64,000 nt of DNA from Seongchinamella sediminis (GCF_003457605.1 NZ_QRAN01000002.1:248388-312387); one strand, 5' to 3'; positions 1 through 15,865 are shown, counted from the first letter of the stretch. Program-made: numbers and translations. The notes: generated by a model not told the origin, from the letters alone.

Positions 1-136
1 CCCCCAACGTTGCGCTTCTGCGAGCGCCTGCGCTGGCTTGTTATTGGATGGAAACAACCGCTAACTTTCGGGATTATTTCACAAAAGCTGGAAATGTCTA
101 CAGCTGGTGGACAAAAACTTCATTTTCCTGACCCAT
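1..136. other. Left-edge intergenic stretch, no gene recognised
   Basis: The DNA between the window edge and the ilvA stop is more A+T-rich than its surroundings and holds no reading frame I would defend. No RNA gene fold and no U-tract terminator for ilvA was seen. It may contain the promoter of a gene lying outside the window. Confidence 0.5.
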
Positions 137-1681
137 TTATGGCAATCGCGGCTCAGTCGCCCGCTGGCCCAGGTAGAGGGCGTAGGCGAGATTGTCGGTT
201 TCGTCCCAGTGGCGGTAGCCAATTTCTTCCAGCACCCCCTCGAAAGCCCGCTTTTCCCCCGGCGGGACCTGCACGCCGGCAAGGATCCTGCCGTAGGCGG
301 CGCCGTGATTGCGGTAGTGGAACATGGAAATGTTCCAGCTCTGCCCCAAACCGGAGAGAAACTTCGCCAGCGCCCCGGGACGCTCGGGGAATTCCACCCG
401 GTAGACCCGCTCATGGTCCAGGCCCGCCGGGGCATGGCCACCGACCATGTAGCGCACGTGCAGCTTGGCGACCTCGTTGTCGGTCAGGTCCCGGGCCTCA
501 TAGCCCTTGCTTTCGAGCGCCTGCAACAGCCGGGCGAGGTCCTCGCCGCCAGGCACCACTGACAGGCCGACGAATACCTGCGCCGAGCCCGGGTCGACAT
601 AACGGTAGTTGAACTCGGTGATATTGCGCCGGCCCAGGGCGTTACAGAACACCCGGAAGCTGCCGGGTTTTTCCGGGATGGTCACCGAGATAACCGCCTC
701 CCGCTGTTCGCCGATTTCAGTGCGCTCGGAGATGTACCGCAGGCGGTCGAAATTGGTATTGGCGCCACTGACGATGGCCAGCAAGTCCTGGTCCCGGGCA
801 TTTTCGCGCTCGGCATAGAGCTTCAGCCCGGCCAGCGCCAAGGCCCCGGCGGGCTCGGCAATACTGCGGGTATCCTCGAATATATCCTTGATGGCGGCGC
901 ATATCTCATCGCTGCTGACAGTAATCACCCCGTCCACCAGTTCGCGGATAACCCGGAAGGGCTCCTTGCCCACCTGGGCAACCGCGCAACCGTCGGCAAA
1001 CAGCCCCACCTCCGGCAACACCGCCCGGCGGCCGCGCGCCAGCGCCAGCTGCAGGCAGGCGGCATCCTCCGGCTCCACCCCGATAACCCGGGTCCCGGGC
1101 CAGACATACTTGACGAAGGCGGCGACGCCGGCAAGCAGGCCACCGCCGCCCACCGGAACAAAAATCGCGTCCAGTGGCCGCTCCTGCTGGCGGACGATTT
1201 CCATGCCCACCGTACCCTGGCCGGCAATGACATCGGGATCATCGAAGGGGTGAACATAGGTCATGCCCTTCTCCTCGACCAGCGCGGCGGCATGGGCGGC
1301 CGCCTCGTCATAGGAATCGCCCCACAACACAACCCTGGCACCCCGGTCGCGCACCGCGTCGACCTTGATTTGCGGCGTGGTGCGCGGCATGACGATAGTG
1401 GCCCTGACCTTCATTCTGGTCGCCGCCATGGCCAGGCCCTGGGCATGGTTGCCGGCGGAGGCCGCCACCACGCCGCGGGCCCGCTGCTCCGGACTGAGCT
1501 TTTGCATCTTGTTGTAGGCGCCGCGCAGCTTGAATGAAAACACCGGCTGCAGGTCCTCGCGTTTCAGCCAGACCCGGTTGCCCAGCCGCCGGGACATCAA
1601 CTCCGCCCGGTCAACCGGGGTTTCCCTGGCCACGTCATAGACGCGCGCGTCGAGGATGCGCTTGATGTAGGACTGTGGCAT
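137..1681 (-). CDS. ilvA: Threonine ammonia-lyase (threonine dehydratase), biosynthetic
   Basis: A PLP enzyme that deaminates threonine to 2-oxobutanoate, the first step of isoleucine synthesis, in the cytoplasm. The 514 residues match the usual length of the biosynthetic form. The PLP lysine is K51 in the SFKLRGAYNK motif, and the glycine-rich phosphate-binding loop PVGGGGLLAG follows further along. After the catalytic domain (about 1-320) come two ACT-like regulatory domains, recognisable from EKPGSF and ERPGAL, the part that in E. coli IlvA senses isoleucine and valine. It begins with ATG and is divergent from rpiA, a pairing I remember from Pseudomonas. Feedback inhibition by isoleucine is inferred from the two ACT-like domains. 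Confidence 0.96.
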   Translation of the reverse strand: MPQSYIKRILDARVYDVARETPVDRAELMSRRLGNRVWLKREDLQPVFSFKLRGAYNKMQKLSPEQRARGVVAASAGNHAQGLAMAATRMKVRATIVMPRTTPQIKVDAVRDRGARVVLWGDSYDEAAAHAAALVEEKGMTYVHPFDDPDVIAGQGTVGMEIVRQQERPLDAIFVPVGGGGLLAGVAAFVKYVWPGTRVIGVEPEDAACLQLALARGRRAVLPEVGLFADGCAVAQVGKEPFRVIRELVDGVITVSSDEICAAIKDIFEDTRSIAEPAGALALAGLKLYAERENARDQDLLAIVSGANTNFDRLRYISERTEIGEQREAVISVTIPEKPGSFRVFCNALGRRNITEFNYRYVDPGSAQVFVGLSVVPGGEDLARLLQALESKGYEARDLTDNEVAKLHVRYMVGGHAPAGLDHERVYRVEFPERPGALAKFLSGLGQSWNISMFHYRNHGAAYGRILAGVQVPPGEKRAFEGVLEEIGYRHWDETDNLAYALYLGQRATEPRLP

Positions 1682-1786
1682 AGATTCGGCTTCCGCTCAT
1701 TTTCAGCAAGCGGCCATGGTAAAGAAGCCGCGCCGGTTTTGCAGCCCCGGCGCCGGATAAATGCTGCCGTGGCTGTCCCGCTGGCC

Positions 1787-1792
1787 TATAAT
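1787..1792 (+). promoter_or_regulatory. -10 box (TATAAT) for rpiA
   Basis: A perfect TATAAT lies 31 bases before the rpiA ATG. No good -35 hexamer is seen at 16-18 bp. Its position inside the longer in-frame extension of rpiA argues for the internal ATG as the true start. The DNA just downstream is GC-rich (GGCCTCCC). Confidence 0.5.
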
Positions 1793-1823
1793 GGCCTCCC
1801 CGCCAAAACCCCGGAGCCAGGCC

Positions 1824-2501
1824 ATGAACCAGGATGAAATGAAGCAGGCTGTCGCCCAGGCCGCGCTGGACCTTATTCGGCCCAGGATCGACGACGACAC
1901 GGTACTGGGTATCGGCACCGGCTCCACGGCCAACCTGTTCATTGACCGCCTGGCGGAGATCCGCGGCCTGGTCAACGCCACCGTGGCCAGCTCGGAAGCC
2001 TCCGCCGAACGACTGCGCAAGCACGGCATTCCGGTGTACGACCTCAACGCGGTCGACCAGGTTGATTTTTACATCGACGGCGCCGATGAGAGCAACGCCG
2101 CCCTGCAGCTGATCAAGGGCGGTGGCGCCGCCCTGACCCGGGAAAAAATCGTCGCCGCGGTGGCCAAAGAATTTATCTGCATCGCCGACGAGTCAAAACT
2201 GGTTCACACCCTGGGCCAGTTTCCACTGCCGGTGGAGGTCATTCCCATGGCCCGCAGCCACGTCGCCAGGGAGCTGGTCAAGCTGGGGGGAGACCCGGTT
2301 TACCGGGACGGGGTGATCACCGACAACGGCAATATCATCCTCGATGTGTACAACTTCCCGATTCCCCAGCCGCTGGCCACCGAGGCCAAGATCAACGGCA
2401 TTACCGGTGTGGTCACCAACGGCCTGTTCGCCCTGAAACCGGCCGATGTCCTGTTACTGGGCACGCCAGACGGCGTGAAAACCCTGTACCCGACGGACTG
2501 A
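1824..2501 (+). CDS. rpiA: Ribose-5-phosphate isomerase A
   Basis: Interconverts ribose 5-phosphate and ribulose 5-phosphate in the non-oxidative pentose phosphate pathway; cytoplasmic. The 225 residues resemble E. coli RpiA along their whole length. The phosphate loop GIGTGSTA, the IDGADE motif (catalytic aspartate region) and [11 protein letters not shown] (catalytic lysine and glutamate) are all present. The frame is open further upstream, but this ATG is chosen because the protein then begins MNQDEMKQA like the E. coli enzyme and because a TATAAT box lies in the extension. It is divergent from ilvA and convergent with the acyltransferase gene that follows, with only 11 bases between the stops. 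Confidence 0.95.
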   Translation: MNQDEMKQAVAQAALDLIRPRIDDDTVLGIGTGSTANLFIDRLAEIRGLVNATVASSEASAERLRKHGIPVYDLNAVDQVDFYIDGADESNAALQLIKGGGAALTREKIVAAVAKEFICIADESKLVHTLGQFPLPVEVIPMARSHVARELVKLGGDPVYRDGVITDNGNIILDVYNFPIPQPLATEAKINGITGVVTNGLFALKPADVLLLGTPDGVKTLYPTD

Positions 2502-2512
2502 ACACCCCGGAC

Positions 2513-3310
2513 TCAGCGGCGGCGCCTGGAGGCGGGATAAATTACTGCCCACAGCCAGCGCCAGAAGCTGTTACCGGCGAGCACCTCGGCGTTGATGGCG
2601 TCAAAAAAGCGCTCCAGCTCGGCGGGCCTGGCAAAGTAGTCCATCCGGGTCCGGAAACTTCGCTCCGGATCCAGCTCCTTGACCACCTGTGCCGGATTGC
2701 CGGCCACCACCACGTTCGCCGGCACGTCCCTGGTGACCACCGCCCGGGCCGCCACCACCGAATTGTCGCCAATGGTCACGCCCTTGAGCACCACCGAGCC
2801 GTCGCCCAGCCAGCAGTTACGGCCAATATGCACCGGCGTCGGCGTCGGGTCCCGTTCGGTGCGGTCATAAATCATGTGCCAGTCGGAATCGGTGACATAG
2901 GCGCCATTGGCGAACATGGTGCCATCGCCAACGGTGACCTCATCGGAGGCGCTGATACGTGAGCCCGGGCTCATTAACACACAGTCGCCGATATCGATCC
3001 TGCCCTCGCCCTCGGCCCGTCCCCAGACCCCGATTTCCACCCGGTGCATGGGTTCGCCGATGGCGGTAAAGGAACGGCCGATGCGGATGTTGTTGCCGGA
3101 AATGTTGACATACCAGGGCTTCATAATGGTGTGGTAGGGTCCCAGGGACTCACATTGCGGCCGCAGGAAGTATTCGGCGTACCAGTGGCGATAACGCAGG
3201 TACAGTTTCTTCAGCCACCAGGGACGGAGGTCTTTACGCATGAACGGGATTCCACAGTAGATGCCGGTGATAAAGTGAGGCGCTATCATGGCAACCCCGA
3301 TGACGAACAT
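2513..3310 (-). CDS. Hexapeptide-repeat (left-handed beta-helix) acyltransferase
   Basis: A putative O-acyl/acetyltransferase of the maltose/galactoside O-acetyltransferase type. Hexapeptide repeats run from about residue 70 to 210 (for instance IGDCVLMSPGS, VTVGDGTMFANGAYV, IGRNCWLGDGSVVLKGV, IGDNSVVAARAVVTRDVPANVVVAGNPAQVV), with the ending typical of CoA-dependent acetyltransferases. The substrate cannot be told; a surface glycan or lipid is a guess. The N-terminus is hydrophobic and then rich in W, R and K. Start is uncertain: TTG at 3313, ATG at 3310, or an internal ATG at 3289 preceded by GGGG at usable spacing. It is head-to-head with the methyltransferase gene, leaving no intergenic promoter space, which hints that the internal start may be the real one. 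Confidence 0.75.
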   Translation of the reverse strand: MFVIGVAMIAPHFITGIYCGIPFMRKDLRPWWLKKLYLRYRHWYAEYFLRPQCESLGPYHTIMKPWYVNISGNNIRIGRSFTAIGEPMHRVEIGVWGRAEGEGRIDIGDCVLMSPGSRISASDEVTVGDGTMFANGAYVTDSDWHMIYDRTERDPTPTPVHIGRNCWLGDGSVVLKGVTIGDNSVVAARAVVTRDVPANVVVAGNPAQVVKELDPERSFRTRMDYFARPAELERFFDAINAEVLAGNSFWRWLWAVIYPASRRRR

Positions 3311-3312
3311 CA

Positions 3313-3999
3313 ATGGAAGCGGTAAACACCCGCATGAGCAGTACCAGCCAGTCTGACAACTCGCGCCCGGTGAGCAGCAACCAGGCCGGCCTGCATGCGC
3401 GGCTCGCGGCTACCGTGCAGCGCCACCTGGCCCACCCCTTTCGGCGGACACCGGCGCCGCATTCAGTAGTGGCTTACCAGGCCTTGGCGGAGCGGCTCAG
3501 TGGACAGCGGCAAGCCCTGGTCATCGACTCCTTCTGCGGCACCGGTATGAGCACCTGCCTGCTGGCGGAGAAGCACCCGGAGCATCTGGTGGTGGGCATA
3601 GACCAGTCCGCACACCGGCTGCACAAGCACCGGCCCTCAAGCGCCGGCAATTACCTGCTGCTCCAGGCCCAGGCCGAGGATATCTGGACGCTGCTGCTGG
3701 CGGATGGCCACCGGGCGGAATACCACTACCTGCTCTACCCCAACCCCTGGCCCAAGGCTAAACACCTGCAGCGGCGCATCCATGGTCATGGCAGCTTCCC
3801 GCTCTTGCTGGCGCTGGGCGGGCAGGTCGAATTACGCTCCAACTGGCAGCTCTACGTTGAGGAGTTCGGCGTCGCTATGCACCTGGCCGGCCGGCGGGGC
3901 CGGGTCAGGCTGGTAGCGGGGCAACCCCCGCTGACCCTGTTCGAGGCCAAGTACCACAACAGCGGCCACGCGCTGTGGGCATTCAGCGCCGCGCCGTGA
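3313..3999 (+). CDS. TrmB-like SAM-dependent methyltransferase
   Basis: A SAM methyltransferase fold related to tRNA (guanine-N7)-methyltransferase. Visible are a SAM-binding motif I variant (DSFCGTGMS, about residue 75) and the TrmB signature NPWPK starting at N144, followed by KHLQRR. The region after it (about 155-215) also follows the TrmB plan (NWQLYVEEF). Motif I is unusual, with Cys in place of the usual glycine pattern, so this is probably a paralogue and not the housekeeping TrmB; the substrate is unknown. The start is ATG at 3313 or ATG at 3334, neither with a clear ribosome binding site. cysE follows on the same strand after 50 bases. Confidence 0.7.
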   Translation: MEAVNTRMSSTSQSDNSRPVSSNQAGLHARLAATVQRHLAHPFRRTPAPHSVVAYQALAERLSGQRQALVIDSFCGTGMSTCLLAEKHPEHLVVGIDQSAHRLHKHRPSSAGNYLLLQAQAEDIWTLLLADGHRAEYHYLLYPNPWPKAKHLQRRIHGHGSFPLLLALGGQVELRSNWQLYVEEFGVAMHLAGRRGRVRLVAGQPPLTLFEAKYHNSGHALWAFSAAP

Positions 4000-4049
4000 C
4001 GAACAGGCTGTTATAGGCTACAGTCCCCGGTCAACAGAGAGGAACCGCC

Positions 4050-4868
4050 ATGTCTGCCAATCAGCCCGATCCGGTGTGGGAACGCATCCGCGCCGAGACC
4101 GAGAAACATGCCCAGGAAGAGCCAGTGCTGGCCAGCTTCCTGCACGCCACCATCCTCAATCACGACTCCCTGGAGTGCGCACTCAGTTTTCACCTGGCCA
4201 GCCAGCTGGACAGCCCCACGGTGACCTCCTTGCTGTTGCGGGAAGTGATGCTACAGGCCATGCGCGCGGATCCGCGCATCGGCGAGGCGATGCGCTGCGA
4301 CCTGCTGGCCGTGGTCGATCGCGATTCCGCCAGCCACGAACTGTATATCCCGTTTCTCTACTTCAAGGGCTATCACTCGCTGCAGAGCCACCGCATCGCC
4401 CACTGGCTGTGGAATAACGGCCGGCGCTCAATGGCGCTGTTTTTCCAGAGCCGGGTGTCAGTGAAATTTGCCGTCGATATCCACCCCGCCGCGCGCATGG
4501 GTCAGGGCATCCTGCTGGATCACGCCACCGGCCTGGTGGTCGGGGAAACCGCCGTGGTCGGCGATAACGTCTCCATACTGCAGTCTGTCACCCTAGGCGG
4601 TACCGGCAAGGAGGACGGCGACCGGCATCCAAAAATCGGCAATGGGGTGCTGATCAGCGCGGGAGCAAAAATCCTCGGCAATATTCGCGTCGGTGAAGGC
4701 GCCAAGATCGGCGCTGGCAGCGTGGTGCTGGAAGAAGTACCGCCGCATACCACGGTCGCCGGCGTACCGGCGAAAATCGTCGGCCGCCCGGCTACCGATG
4801 CGCCGGCGCTGGATATGAACCACGACTTCTGCTGCGACGGCGGCGATCTCTCATCGCGGGCCGGCTAG
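4050..4868 (+). CDS. cysE: Serine O-acetyltransferase
   Basis: Transfers acetyl from acetyl-CoA to serine, giving O-acetylserine for cysteine synthesis; cytoplasmic. The 272 residues align with E. coli CysE from end to end: a helical N-terminal domain (about 1-140), then hexapeptide repeats. The catalytic pair is present at the same numbers as in E. coli: D143 in DIHPAA and H158 in DHATG. GDRHPKI and AGVPAKIVG are also conserved. A GAGAGG-type ribosome binding site precedes the ATG. The C-terminus ends in SSRAG and lacks the terminal isoleucine that E. coli CysE inserts into CysK. A GCCGGC hairpin overlaps the stop codon but has no U-tract. Confidence 0.95.
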   Translation: MSANQPDPVWERIRAETEKHAQEEPVLASFLHATILNHDSLECALSFHLASQLDSPTVTSLLLREVMLQAMRADPRIGEAMRCDLLAVVDRDSASHELYIPFLYFKGYHSLQSHRIAHWLWNNGRRSMALFFQSRVSVKFAVDIHPAARMGQGILLDHATGLVVGETAVVGDNVSILQSVTLGGTGKEDGDRHPKIGNGVLISAGAKILGNIRVGEGAKIGAGSVVLEEVPPHTTVAGVPAKIVGRPATDAPALDMNHDFCCDGGDLSSRAG

Positions 4869-4889
4869 GGCCGGCTCACACCAGGAGCG

Positions 4890-5960
4890 CTAAGCTTCCC
4901 GGTGATACTGGGGCGACAGTTCCTGCACCGCGTCGACAAAGGCGGTTACATGGTCCGGATTCACCCCCGGGGTGATGCCGTGACCGAGGTTAAACACATG
5001 GCCGCTGCCCTGGCCGAAGCCCGCCAGAATAGCCGCCACTTCTTCCCGGATCCGCGCCGGTGAGGCGAACAGCATCGACGGGTCCATGTTGCCCTGCAGC
5101 GCCACCCTGTCGCCTACCTGGCTTCGGGCCAGGGCGATATCGGTAGTCCAGTCGATACCTATGGCCTGGGCGCCGCAGTCGGCGATCGCCGGCAGCCACT
5201 GGCCACCGCCCTTGGTAAACACGATCACCGGCACCTCGCGGGTCTCGGGGTCGGCCTGCAGGGCGGCGATAATGCGCTGCATGTAGGCCAGCGAGAACTC
5301 CCGGTAACCGGCGGCAGACAGGCTGCCGCCCCAGGTGTCAAATATCTGCAGCGCCTGGGCGCCGGCGCGGACCTGGGCCGCCAGATAATCGGCCACCGCA
5401 TCAGCCAGCAGCGACAACAGGCTGTGCATCAGTTCGGGCTTGTCGTAAGCCATACCCTTGACCCTGGCAAAGTCCTTGGAGGATCCGCCCTCGACCATGT
5501 AAGTGGCCAGCGTCCAGGGACTGCCGCTGAACCCGATTAACGGTACCTGGCCGTTGAGTTCGCCGCGAATGGTGCGCACGGCGTTCATCACATAGGCCAG
5601 GTCGTCATCGGCCCGGAAGCTGTTCAATGCCGCCAGATCCTCCTCGCTGCGCACGGTTTTGCGGAAGCGCGGCCCCTCTCCTTCCTCGAAATACAGGCCC
5701 AGACCCAGGGCATCGGGTACGGTGAGGATGTCGGAGAACAGGATGGCGGCGTCCATGGGGTAACGGCGCAGGGGCTGCATGGTCACTTCGCAGGCCAGTT
5801 CGGCGTTTTTGCACAGGTCCAGGAATGACCCTGCCTGCTTGCGGGTGGTCCGGTACTCCGGCAGGTAGCGGCCGGCCTGGCGCATCATCCAGATCGGCGT
5901 GCGATCCACGGGTTGGCGCTGCAGGGCCCGCAGGAAGCGGTCGTTCTTCAATTCAGTCAT
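4890..5960 (-). CDS. hemE: Uroporphyrinogen decarboxylase
   Basis: Removes four carboxyl groups from uroporphyrinogen III to give coproporphyrinogen III in heme synthesis; cytoplasmic. The 356 residues are the usual length. The N-terminal signature [13 protein letters not shown] and the [13 protein letters not shown] and QIFDTWGG motifs are intact. The frame is open far upstream, into gltD, but the start is placed at the ATG giving [13 protein letters not shown], as in other HemE proteins. It follows gltD on the same strand after 46 bases with no terminator, so it is probably co-transcribed with gltBD, a linkage I recall from Pseudomonas. Confidence 0.96.
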   Translation of the reverse strand: MTELKNDRFLRALQRQPVDRTPIWMMRQAGRYLPEYRTTRKQAGSFLDLCKNAELACEVTMQPLRRYPMDAAILFSDILTVPDALGLGLYFEEGEGPRFRKTVRSEEDLAALNSFRADDDLAYVMNAVRTIRGELNGQVPLIGFSGSPWTLATYMVEGGSSKDFARVKGMAYDKPELMHSLLSLLADAVADYLAAQVRAGAQALQIFDTWGGSLSAAGYREFSLAYMQRIIAALQADPETREVPVIVFTKGGGQWLPAIADCGAQAIGIDWTTDIALARSQVGDRVALQGNMDPSMLFASPARIREEVAAILAGFGQGSGHVFNLGHGITPGVNPDHVTAFVDAVQELSPQYHREA

Positions 5961-6006
5961 TGCTCTCTCTTTTATGAACGCCTGGGGCGCGGCTTGCTGC
6001 TCGCGC

Positions 6007-11890
<5,884 letters not shown>

Positions 11891-11975
11891 AGTCAGTCCA
11901 GAATATCAAGTAAAAACAAACAGTTACACCGGAGACCCAACCCTGCAAGCATGGCTGGGGCAAAAGGGGGAGGCT

Positions 11976-12004
11976 ATTTTACACGCATGCCCCGGATGCG
12001 ACAA
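11976..12004 (-). promoter_or_regulatory. Probable sigma-70 promoter of gltBD(-hemE)
   Basis: On the minus strand TTGTCG (-35) and TAAAAT (-10) are separated by exactly 17 bp, 4/6 and 5/6 to consensus. Transcription would start near 11968, giving a leader of about 78 bases before gltB. Confidence 0.5.
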
Positions 12005-12039
12005 ACGGGCTTTGAGGCGCCGAACAGCCTGCCGGCGGG

Positions 12040-13122
12040 CTAGCCCAGCAAGGCCAGCAGCTCTGACTCGCTGACGTCATCGACAATGCAGGCCGCACCC
12101 AGCGCGTGCAGCAGCACCAGCCGCAGGCGGCCATCGACCACTTTCTTGTCCCGTCCCATCAGGTCAATAAACTGCGCCGGTGACATATCTTCAGGCGGGC
12201 TCACCGGCAGGCCGGCGGCGAGCAACAGCTGCCGCAAGGCGATTTCCTCGCCGGCCTCCACCCAGCCGCGCTGCACGGAGAGTTGCATGGCCAGCAACAT
12301 GCCCGTGGCCACCGCTTCCCCGTGCAGCCAGTTGCCGTAGCCCTGGGCGGTCTCGATCGCATGACCAAAGGTATGCCCCAGGTTGAGAATGGCCCGCAGC
12401 CCGCCCTCGCGCTCATCGGCGGCCACCACCTCGGCCTTGCAGGCGCAGCTGCGCTCGATCGCCTCCGCCAGCACGGCCTCGTCCCGGGCCAGCAGCCGCG
12501 GCATTTGCTGCTGCAGCCAGCGGTAAAAGGGCTCATCGCGGATCAGGCCATACTTGATGACCTCCGCCAGCCCTGCCGCGTATTCCCGCGCCGGCAGGCT
12601 GTGCAGGGTGTTGATATCAATCAGCACGGCCCGGGGCTGGTAAAAAGCGCCAATCATGTTTTTGCCCAGGGGGTGGTTGACCGCGGTCTTGCCGCCGACC
12701 GAGGAGTCCACCTGCGACAGCAGGGTGGTGGGAACCTGAATAAAATTGACCCCGCGCTGGTAGCTGGCGGCGGCAAAACCGGTGATGTCGCCGACCACAC
12801 CGCCGCCAAGGGCGATCATGGTGGTGTTGCGGCTGTGCCGGTCCTGCATCACCCGGTCGAATATCTCCGTCAGCACCTGCAGGTTCTTGTGCTCCTCACC
12901 ATCCGGGAGGATCACTTCCGTCACCAGTGAGCGCTCACCAAGGGCGACGCGCAATCGATCCATGTACAAGGGCGCAATGGTTTCATTGCTGACCAGCACC
13001 ACCTGGCTGCCAGCCACGTGGCTAGCCAGCAGGCTGCCGTCCTGCAACAGGTCCCGGCCGATATAAATGGGGTAGCTGCGTTCTCCCAGCTCGACATGCA
13101 GGGTGTGCATGAGTAGTGACAC
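12040..13122 (-). CDS. aroB: 3-dehydroquinate synthase
   Basis: Second shikimate-pathway step: cyclises DAHP to 3-dehydroquinate, with NAD and a divalent metal. Hallmarks are [41 protein letters not shown] and the metal-binding [11 protein letters not shown] and GNWLHGEA. Length 360 is normal. Start: GTG at 13122 has a GGAGAG ribosome binding site 7 bases away, whereas the ATG at 13110, which would match E. coli more closely, is 19 bases from it; I choose GTG. It follows aroK by 58 bases and is downstream of the pil operon, the classical pilMNOPQ-aroKB linkage. Confidence 0.95.
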   Translation of the reverse strand: MSLLMHTLHVELGERSYPIYIGRDLLQDGSLLASHVAGSQVVLVSNETIAPLYMDRLRVALGERSLVTEVILPDGEEHKNLQVLTEIFDRVMQDRHSRNTTMIALGGGVVGDITGFAAASYQRGVNFIQVPTTLLSQVDSSVGGKTAVNHPLGKNMIGAFYQPRAVLIDINTLHSLPAREYAAGLAEVIKYGLIRDEPFYRWLQQQMPRLLARDEAVLAEAIERSCACKAEVVAADEREGGLRAILNLGHTFGHAIETAQGYGNWLHGEAVATGMLLAMQLSVQRGWVEAGEEIALRQLLLAAGLPVSPPEDMSPAQFIDLMGRDKKVVDGRLRLVLLHALGAACIVDDVSESELLALLG

Positions 13123-13152
13123 GATGGCGCTCTCCAGTCCACGGGGAGCGCT

Positions 13153-13158
13153 ATGATA
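13153..13158 (-). promoter_or_regulatory. Possible -10 box (TATCAT) for aroB
   Basis: Minus-strand GGTATCATAGCGC lies between aroK and aroB and closely resembles the sequence before efp (GGTATCATTAGCGC). No -35 of quality is present, so this is tentative. Confidence 0.25.
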
Positions 13159-13180
13159 CCGCCCGTAACAGCCCCTGTCG

Positions 13181-13696
13181 TCAGTCGCTGAGTTCGCGGA
13201 CCAGGCGCTGGGCGACGGTGCGCGGGCTGCAGCCGTCGGTCTCGATGATATGGTCGGCGATCTCCCGGTACAGCGGGTCGCGAATTGCCATCAGCCGGCG
13301 CAGGGTCTGTTCCGGGTCGCCGTCCTGCAGCAGCGGCCGCTTGCGGTCCCGGCGGGTGCGCCGGACCTGCTCATCCACCGTGGCATACAGGTAGATGACA
13401 AAGCCCCTGCCGCCCAGGGCGCGACGGTTTTCCGGCCTGAGCACCACGCCGCCGCCCGTGGCCAGCACCACGTTGTCCCACAGGCTCATTTCCTCCACCA
13501 CCTGCTGCTCCCGGTCGCGGAAACCTTCCTCACCTTCCACGTCGAAAATCCATGGAATATCGGCACCGGTACGGGACTCGATTTCCGCATCGGTGTCGGC
13601 GAATTCCAGTTTCAGGTGATCGGCCAGGTACTTGCCAATGGTGGTCTTGCCGGCCCCCATGGGGCCGACAAGGAAAACGCGGTGCAGTGCGGGCAT
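13181..13696 (-). CDS. aroK: Shikimate kinase
   Basis: Phosphorylates shikimate at the 3-hydroxyl with ATP. The 171-residue P-loop kinase shows Walker [10 protein letters not shown] (about 11-19), the shikimate-binding DTD motif, GFRDRE, the glycine-rich ATGGGVVL (Walker B region) and RKRPLL in the lid. Its ATG shares one base with the pilQ stop (TAATG), so translation is coupled to pilQ, and it is followed by aroB. AroK and AroL cannot be separated from sequence alone, but the pil-aroKB context fits aroK. Confidence 0.95.
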   Translation of the reverse strand: MPALHRVFLVGPMGAGKTTIGKYLADHLKLEFADTDAEIESRTGADIPWIFDVEGEEGFRDREQQVVEEMSLWDNVVLATGGGVVLRPENRRALGGRGFVIYLYATVDEQVRRTRRDRKRPLLQDGDPEQTLRRLMAIRDPLYREIADHIIETDGCSPRTVAQRLVRELSD

Positions 13697-15843
13697 TAGT
13701 CGAGCAGTGTGTCTGCCAGAATCCGCGGAGTGATGAAGATCAGGGTCTCAGTCTTGGTGTTGTTGCGGGTTTCGCTGCGGAAGAAGGCGCCCACGTAGGG
13801 TATGTCACCGAAGAACGGCACCTTGTTGATGGTTTCGATATCTTCAGTCTTGAACACCCCGCCAAGGACCACAGTCTCGCCGTTGCCCACCAGCACCTGG
13901 GTAGTGAGCTCAGTGGTGTCAATGGAGGGGATAAAGCCGCCCTGGCCACTGGGCACCAGGTCACCGACCGAATCCTGTTTGACGTTGAGATCCAGCATCA
14001 CCCGGTCGTCCGGCGTGATGTTGGGAGTCACGTCCAGTTCCAGCACCGCTTCCTTGAACGAGGTGGAGGTGGCGCCGGAGGCCGCCGCCTCCTGGTAGGG
14101 AATTTCGGTACCCGACTTGATAGTCGCCTGCTGCTTGTCGCCGGTAATGACCTTGGGCTGGGACACTACCTCGCCTTCGCCGGCAGCTTCCAGCGCCGAC
14201 AGCTCGGCGGTCAGGAACAGGTCATCGCTGGTGAAGCCGAGGGCGAAGCCACTGGTGCTCGCCACACCGAGATCAACCAGCAGGGCACCGGGGTAACTCA
14301 CCGAGGGTGTTTCGCCGCTGATAATCGAGTTATTGATACCCACCACATTGGCGGCATCCCCCGAGACGGACAGGATGTTGCCGTTGACGTCGTCGATATA
14401 GCCGCCGCCCCACTCGATACCCAGGTTATGGGTCAGGTCAGACTGGGCGATAACGATACGGGACTCGATCATCACCTGGCGCACCGGGATATCCACCTGC
14501 TCGATCAGCTCGCGGATCTCCGCCAGTTTGGCGGCGGTGTCGGTAATAATCAGGGAATTGGTGCGCTGGTCCACCACCACCGAGCCGCGCTCGGAAATCA
14601 GGCTGCCGCCCTCCTCTGATCCGGCCTGGAACAGGCCGACAATCTGCTGGGCGCTGGCGTAGCGGATGCGAACAAACTCCGACTGCAACGGTGCCAGTTC
14701 GGCAATCTGCTTGTTGGCCTCGATTTCCTGGCGCTCGCGCTCGGCAATTTCAGCCGCCGGCGCCACCATCAGCACATTACCCACCTGGCGCTTGTCCAGG
14801 CCCTTGGTCTTCAGCACCAGCTCCAGCGCCTGGTCCCAGGGCACGTTCTGCAGGCGCAGGGTAATGCGCCCGGATACGGTGTCACTGGCCACCAGGTTGA
14901 GTTCGGTAAAGTCGGCGATCAGCTGCAGTACTGCCCGCACTTCGATGTCCTGGAAGTTGAGCGAGATGCGGTCGCCGACGTAGGAGAACTCGTTGCGCCG
15001 CTCTTCCACTTCCTTGGCGCTCAGGGGCTTGACGCTCAGCACGTACTGGTTGTTGGTCTGGTAGGCCAGGTAGTCGAATTCACCGCTGGTCTTCATGGTC
15101 AGGGTTGCACCGCGCTCGGTGGTGTTGACGTCCACGCTGTCCACGGGGGTGGCGAAATCGGTCACGTCATAGCGGCGCATCAGGCGCTCGGGCACCGTGG
15201 TGTCGATAAACTGGACCTTGATATCACCGGCCTCGCTGAACACGTTGACGTCCACCGAGGGGTCGGTGAGCTCCAGGGTCAGCCGGCCCTCGCCCTCGCC
15301 GGTACGCTGGAACTGCAGGTCAGTGATTTCCGAACTAACATCCGCCACTTCCTCGATTTCGGTTTTAAGGCGGTTGGGATCGGTGGTCGGCTTGATGTAA
15401 TCGCTGCCGTCCTGGCCGACGATCAAAAACAGACTGTTGCCATCGACCCGGGTCTCGTAGGGCACCAGCTTGACCAGGTTGAGCACCATGCGGGTGCGGT
15501 CGCCGGATTCCAGTACCACCACCCCGGTGGCGTTACCGTAGGGCAGGGAGTAGCGCTTGCGGTCCAGGCTACTGGTGGTCCCGGGGAAGTCCACGGCGAT
15601 ACGGGCGGGCTTTTCGATGGTATAGGCTTTCAGGTCCGGGGGGGTCTCATTGAAATCCAGCCGCACCTCGAACTTGCTGCCCGGTCGCGAACTGAACTCG
15701 ATATCGGTAATGGTCGGTGCCGCCTGGGCGGCAAAAGCCCAGGCCCCCAGCGCCAGCCCGGCGACAGGGCGTATCCATTTCCCCAGATTCAACTTTCCTT
15801 TCCCCACGGCCTTGTTCCCCAACAGTTGTTTTTTAAATGACAT
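13696..15843 (-). CDS. pilQ: Type IV pilus secretin PilQ
   Basis: Outer-membrane channel through which the type IV pilus leaves the cell. A signal peptide ends at AFAAQA (about residue 41). Two AMIN peptidoglycan-binding regions follow (about 45-260), then the short secretin N-terminal domain ([18 protein letters not shown]), an N1/NolW domain with [14 protein letters not shown], and the C-terminal secretin barrel ([45 protein letters not shown]). 715 residues is normal. Start: ATG at 15843; a GTG nine bases upstream, with GAGG before it, is an alternative. Last gene of the pilMNOPQ operon, coupled to aroK. Confidence 0.95.
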   Translation of the reverse strand: MSFKKQLLGNKAVGKGKLNLGKWIRPVAGLALGAWAFAAQAAPTITDIEFSSRPGSKFEVRLDFNETPPDLKAYTIEKPARIAVDFPGTTSSLDRKRYSLPYGNATGVVVLESGDRTRMVLNLVKLVPYETRVDGNSLFLIVGQDGSDYIKPTTDPNRLKTEIEEVADVSSEITDLQFQRTGEGEGRLTLELTDPSVDVNVFSEAGDIKVQFIDTTVPERLMRRYDVTDFATPVDSVDVNTTERGATLTMKTSGEFDYLAYQTNNQYVLSVKPLSAKEVEERRNEFSYVGDRISLNFQDIEVRAVLQLIADFTELNLVASDTVSGRITLRLQNVPWDQALELVLKTKGLDKRQVGNVLMVAPAAEIAERERQEIEANKQIAELAPLQSEFVRIRYASAQQIVGLFQAGSEEGGSLISERGSVVVDQRTNSLIITDTAAKLAEIRELIEQVDIPVRQVMIESRIVIAQSDLTHNLGIEWGGGYIDDVNGNILSVSGDAANVVGINNSIISGETPSVSYPGALLVDLGVASTSGFALGFTSDDLFLTAELSALEAAGEGEVVSQPKVITGDKQQATIKSGTEIPYQEAAASGATSTSFKEAVLELDVTPNITPDDRVMLDLNVKQDSVGDLVPSGQGGFIPSIDTTELTTQVLVGNGETVVLGGVFKTEDIETINKVPFFGDIPYVGAFFRSETRNNTKTETLIFITPRILADTLLD

Positions 15844-15865
15844 GGCAATCACCCATGGCCTCGGC

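Noticed and set aside
1-136. Possible replication origin or DnaA boxes in the A+T-rich left edge
   Set aside because: No TTATCCACA-type boxes were found and no dnaA, dnaN or gyrB nearby.
4860-4875. GCCGGC hairpin at the cysE stop as terminator
   Set aside because: Self-complementary GC arms but no T-run on either strand, and such motifs are common by chance in GC-rich DNA.
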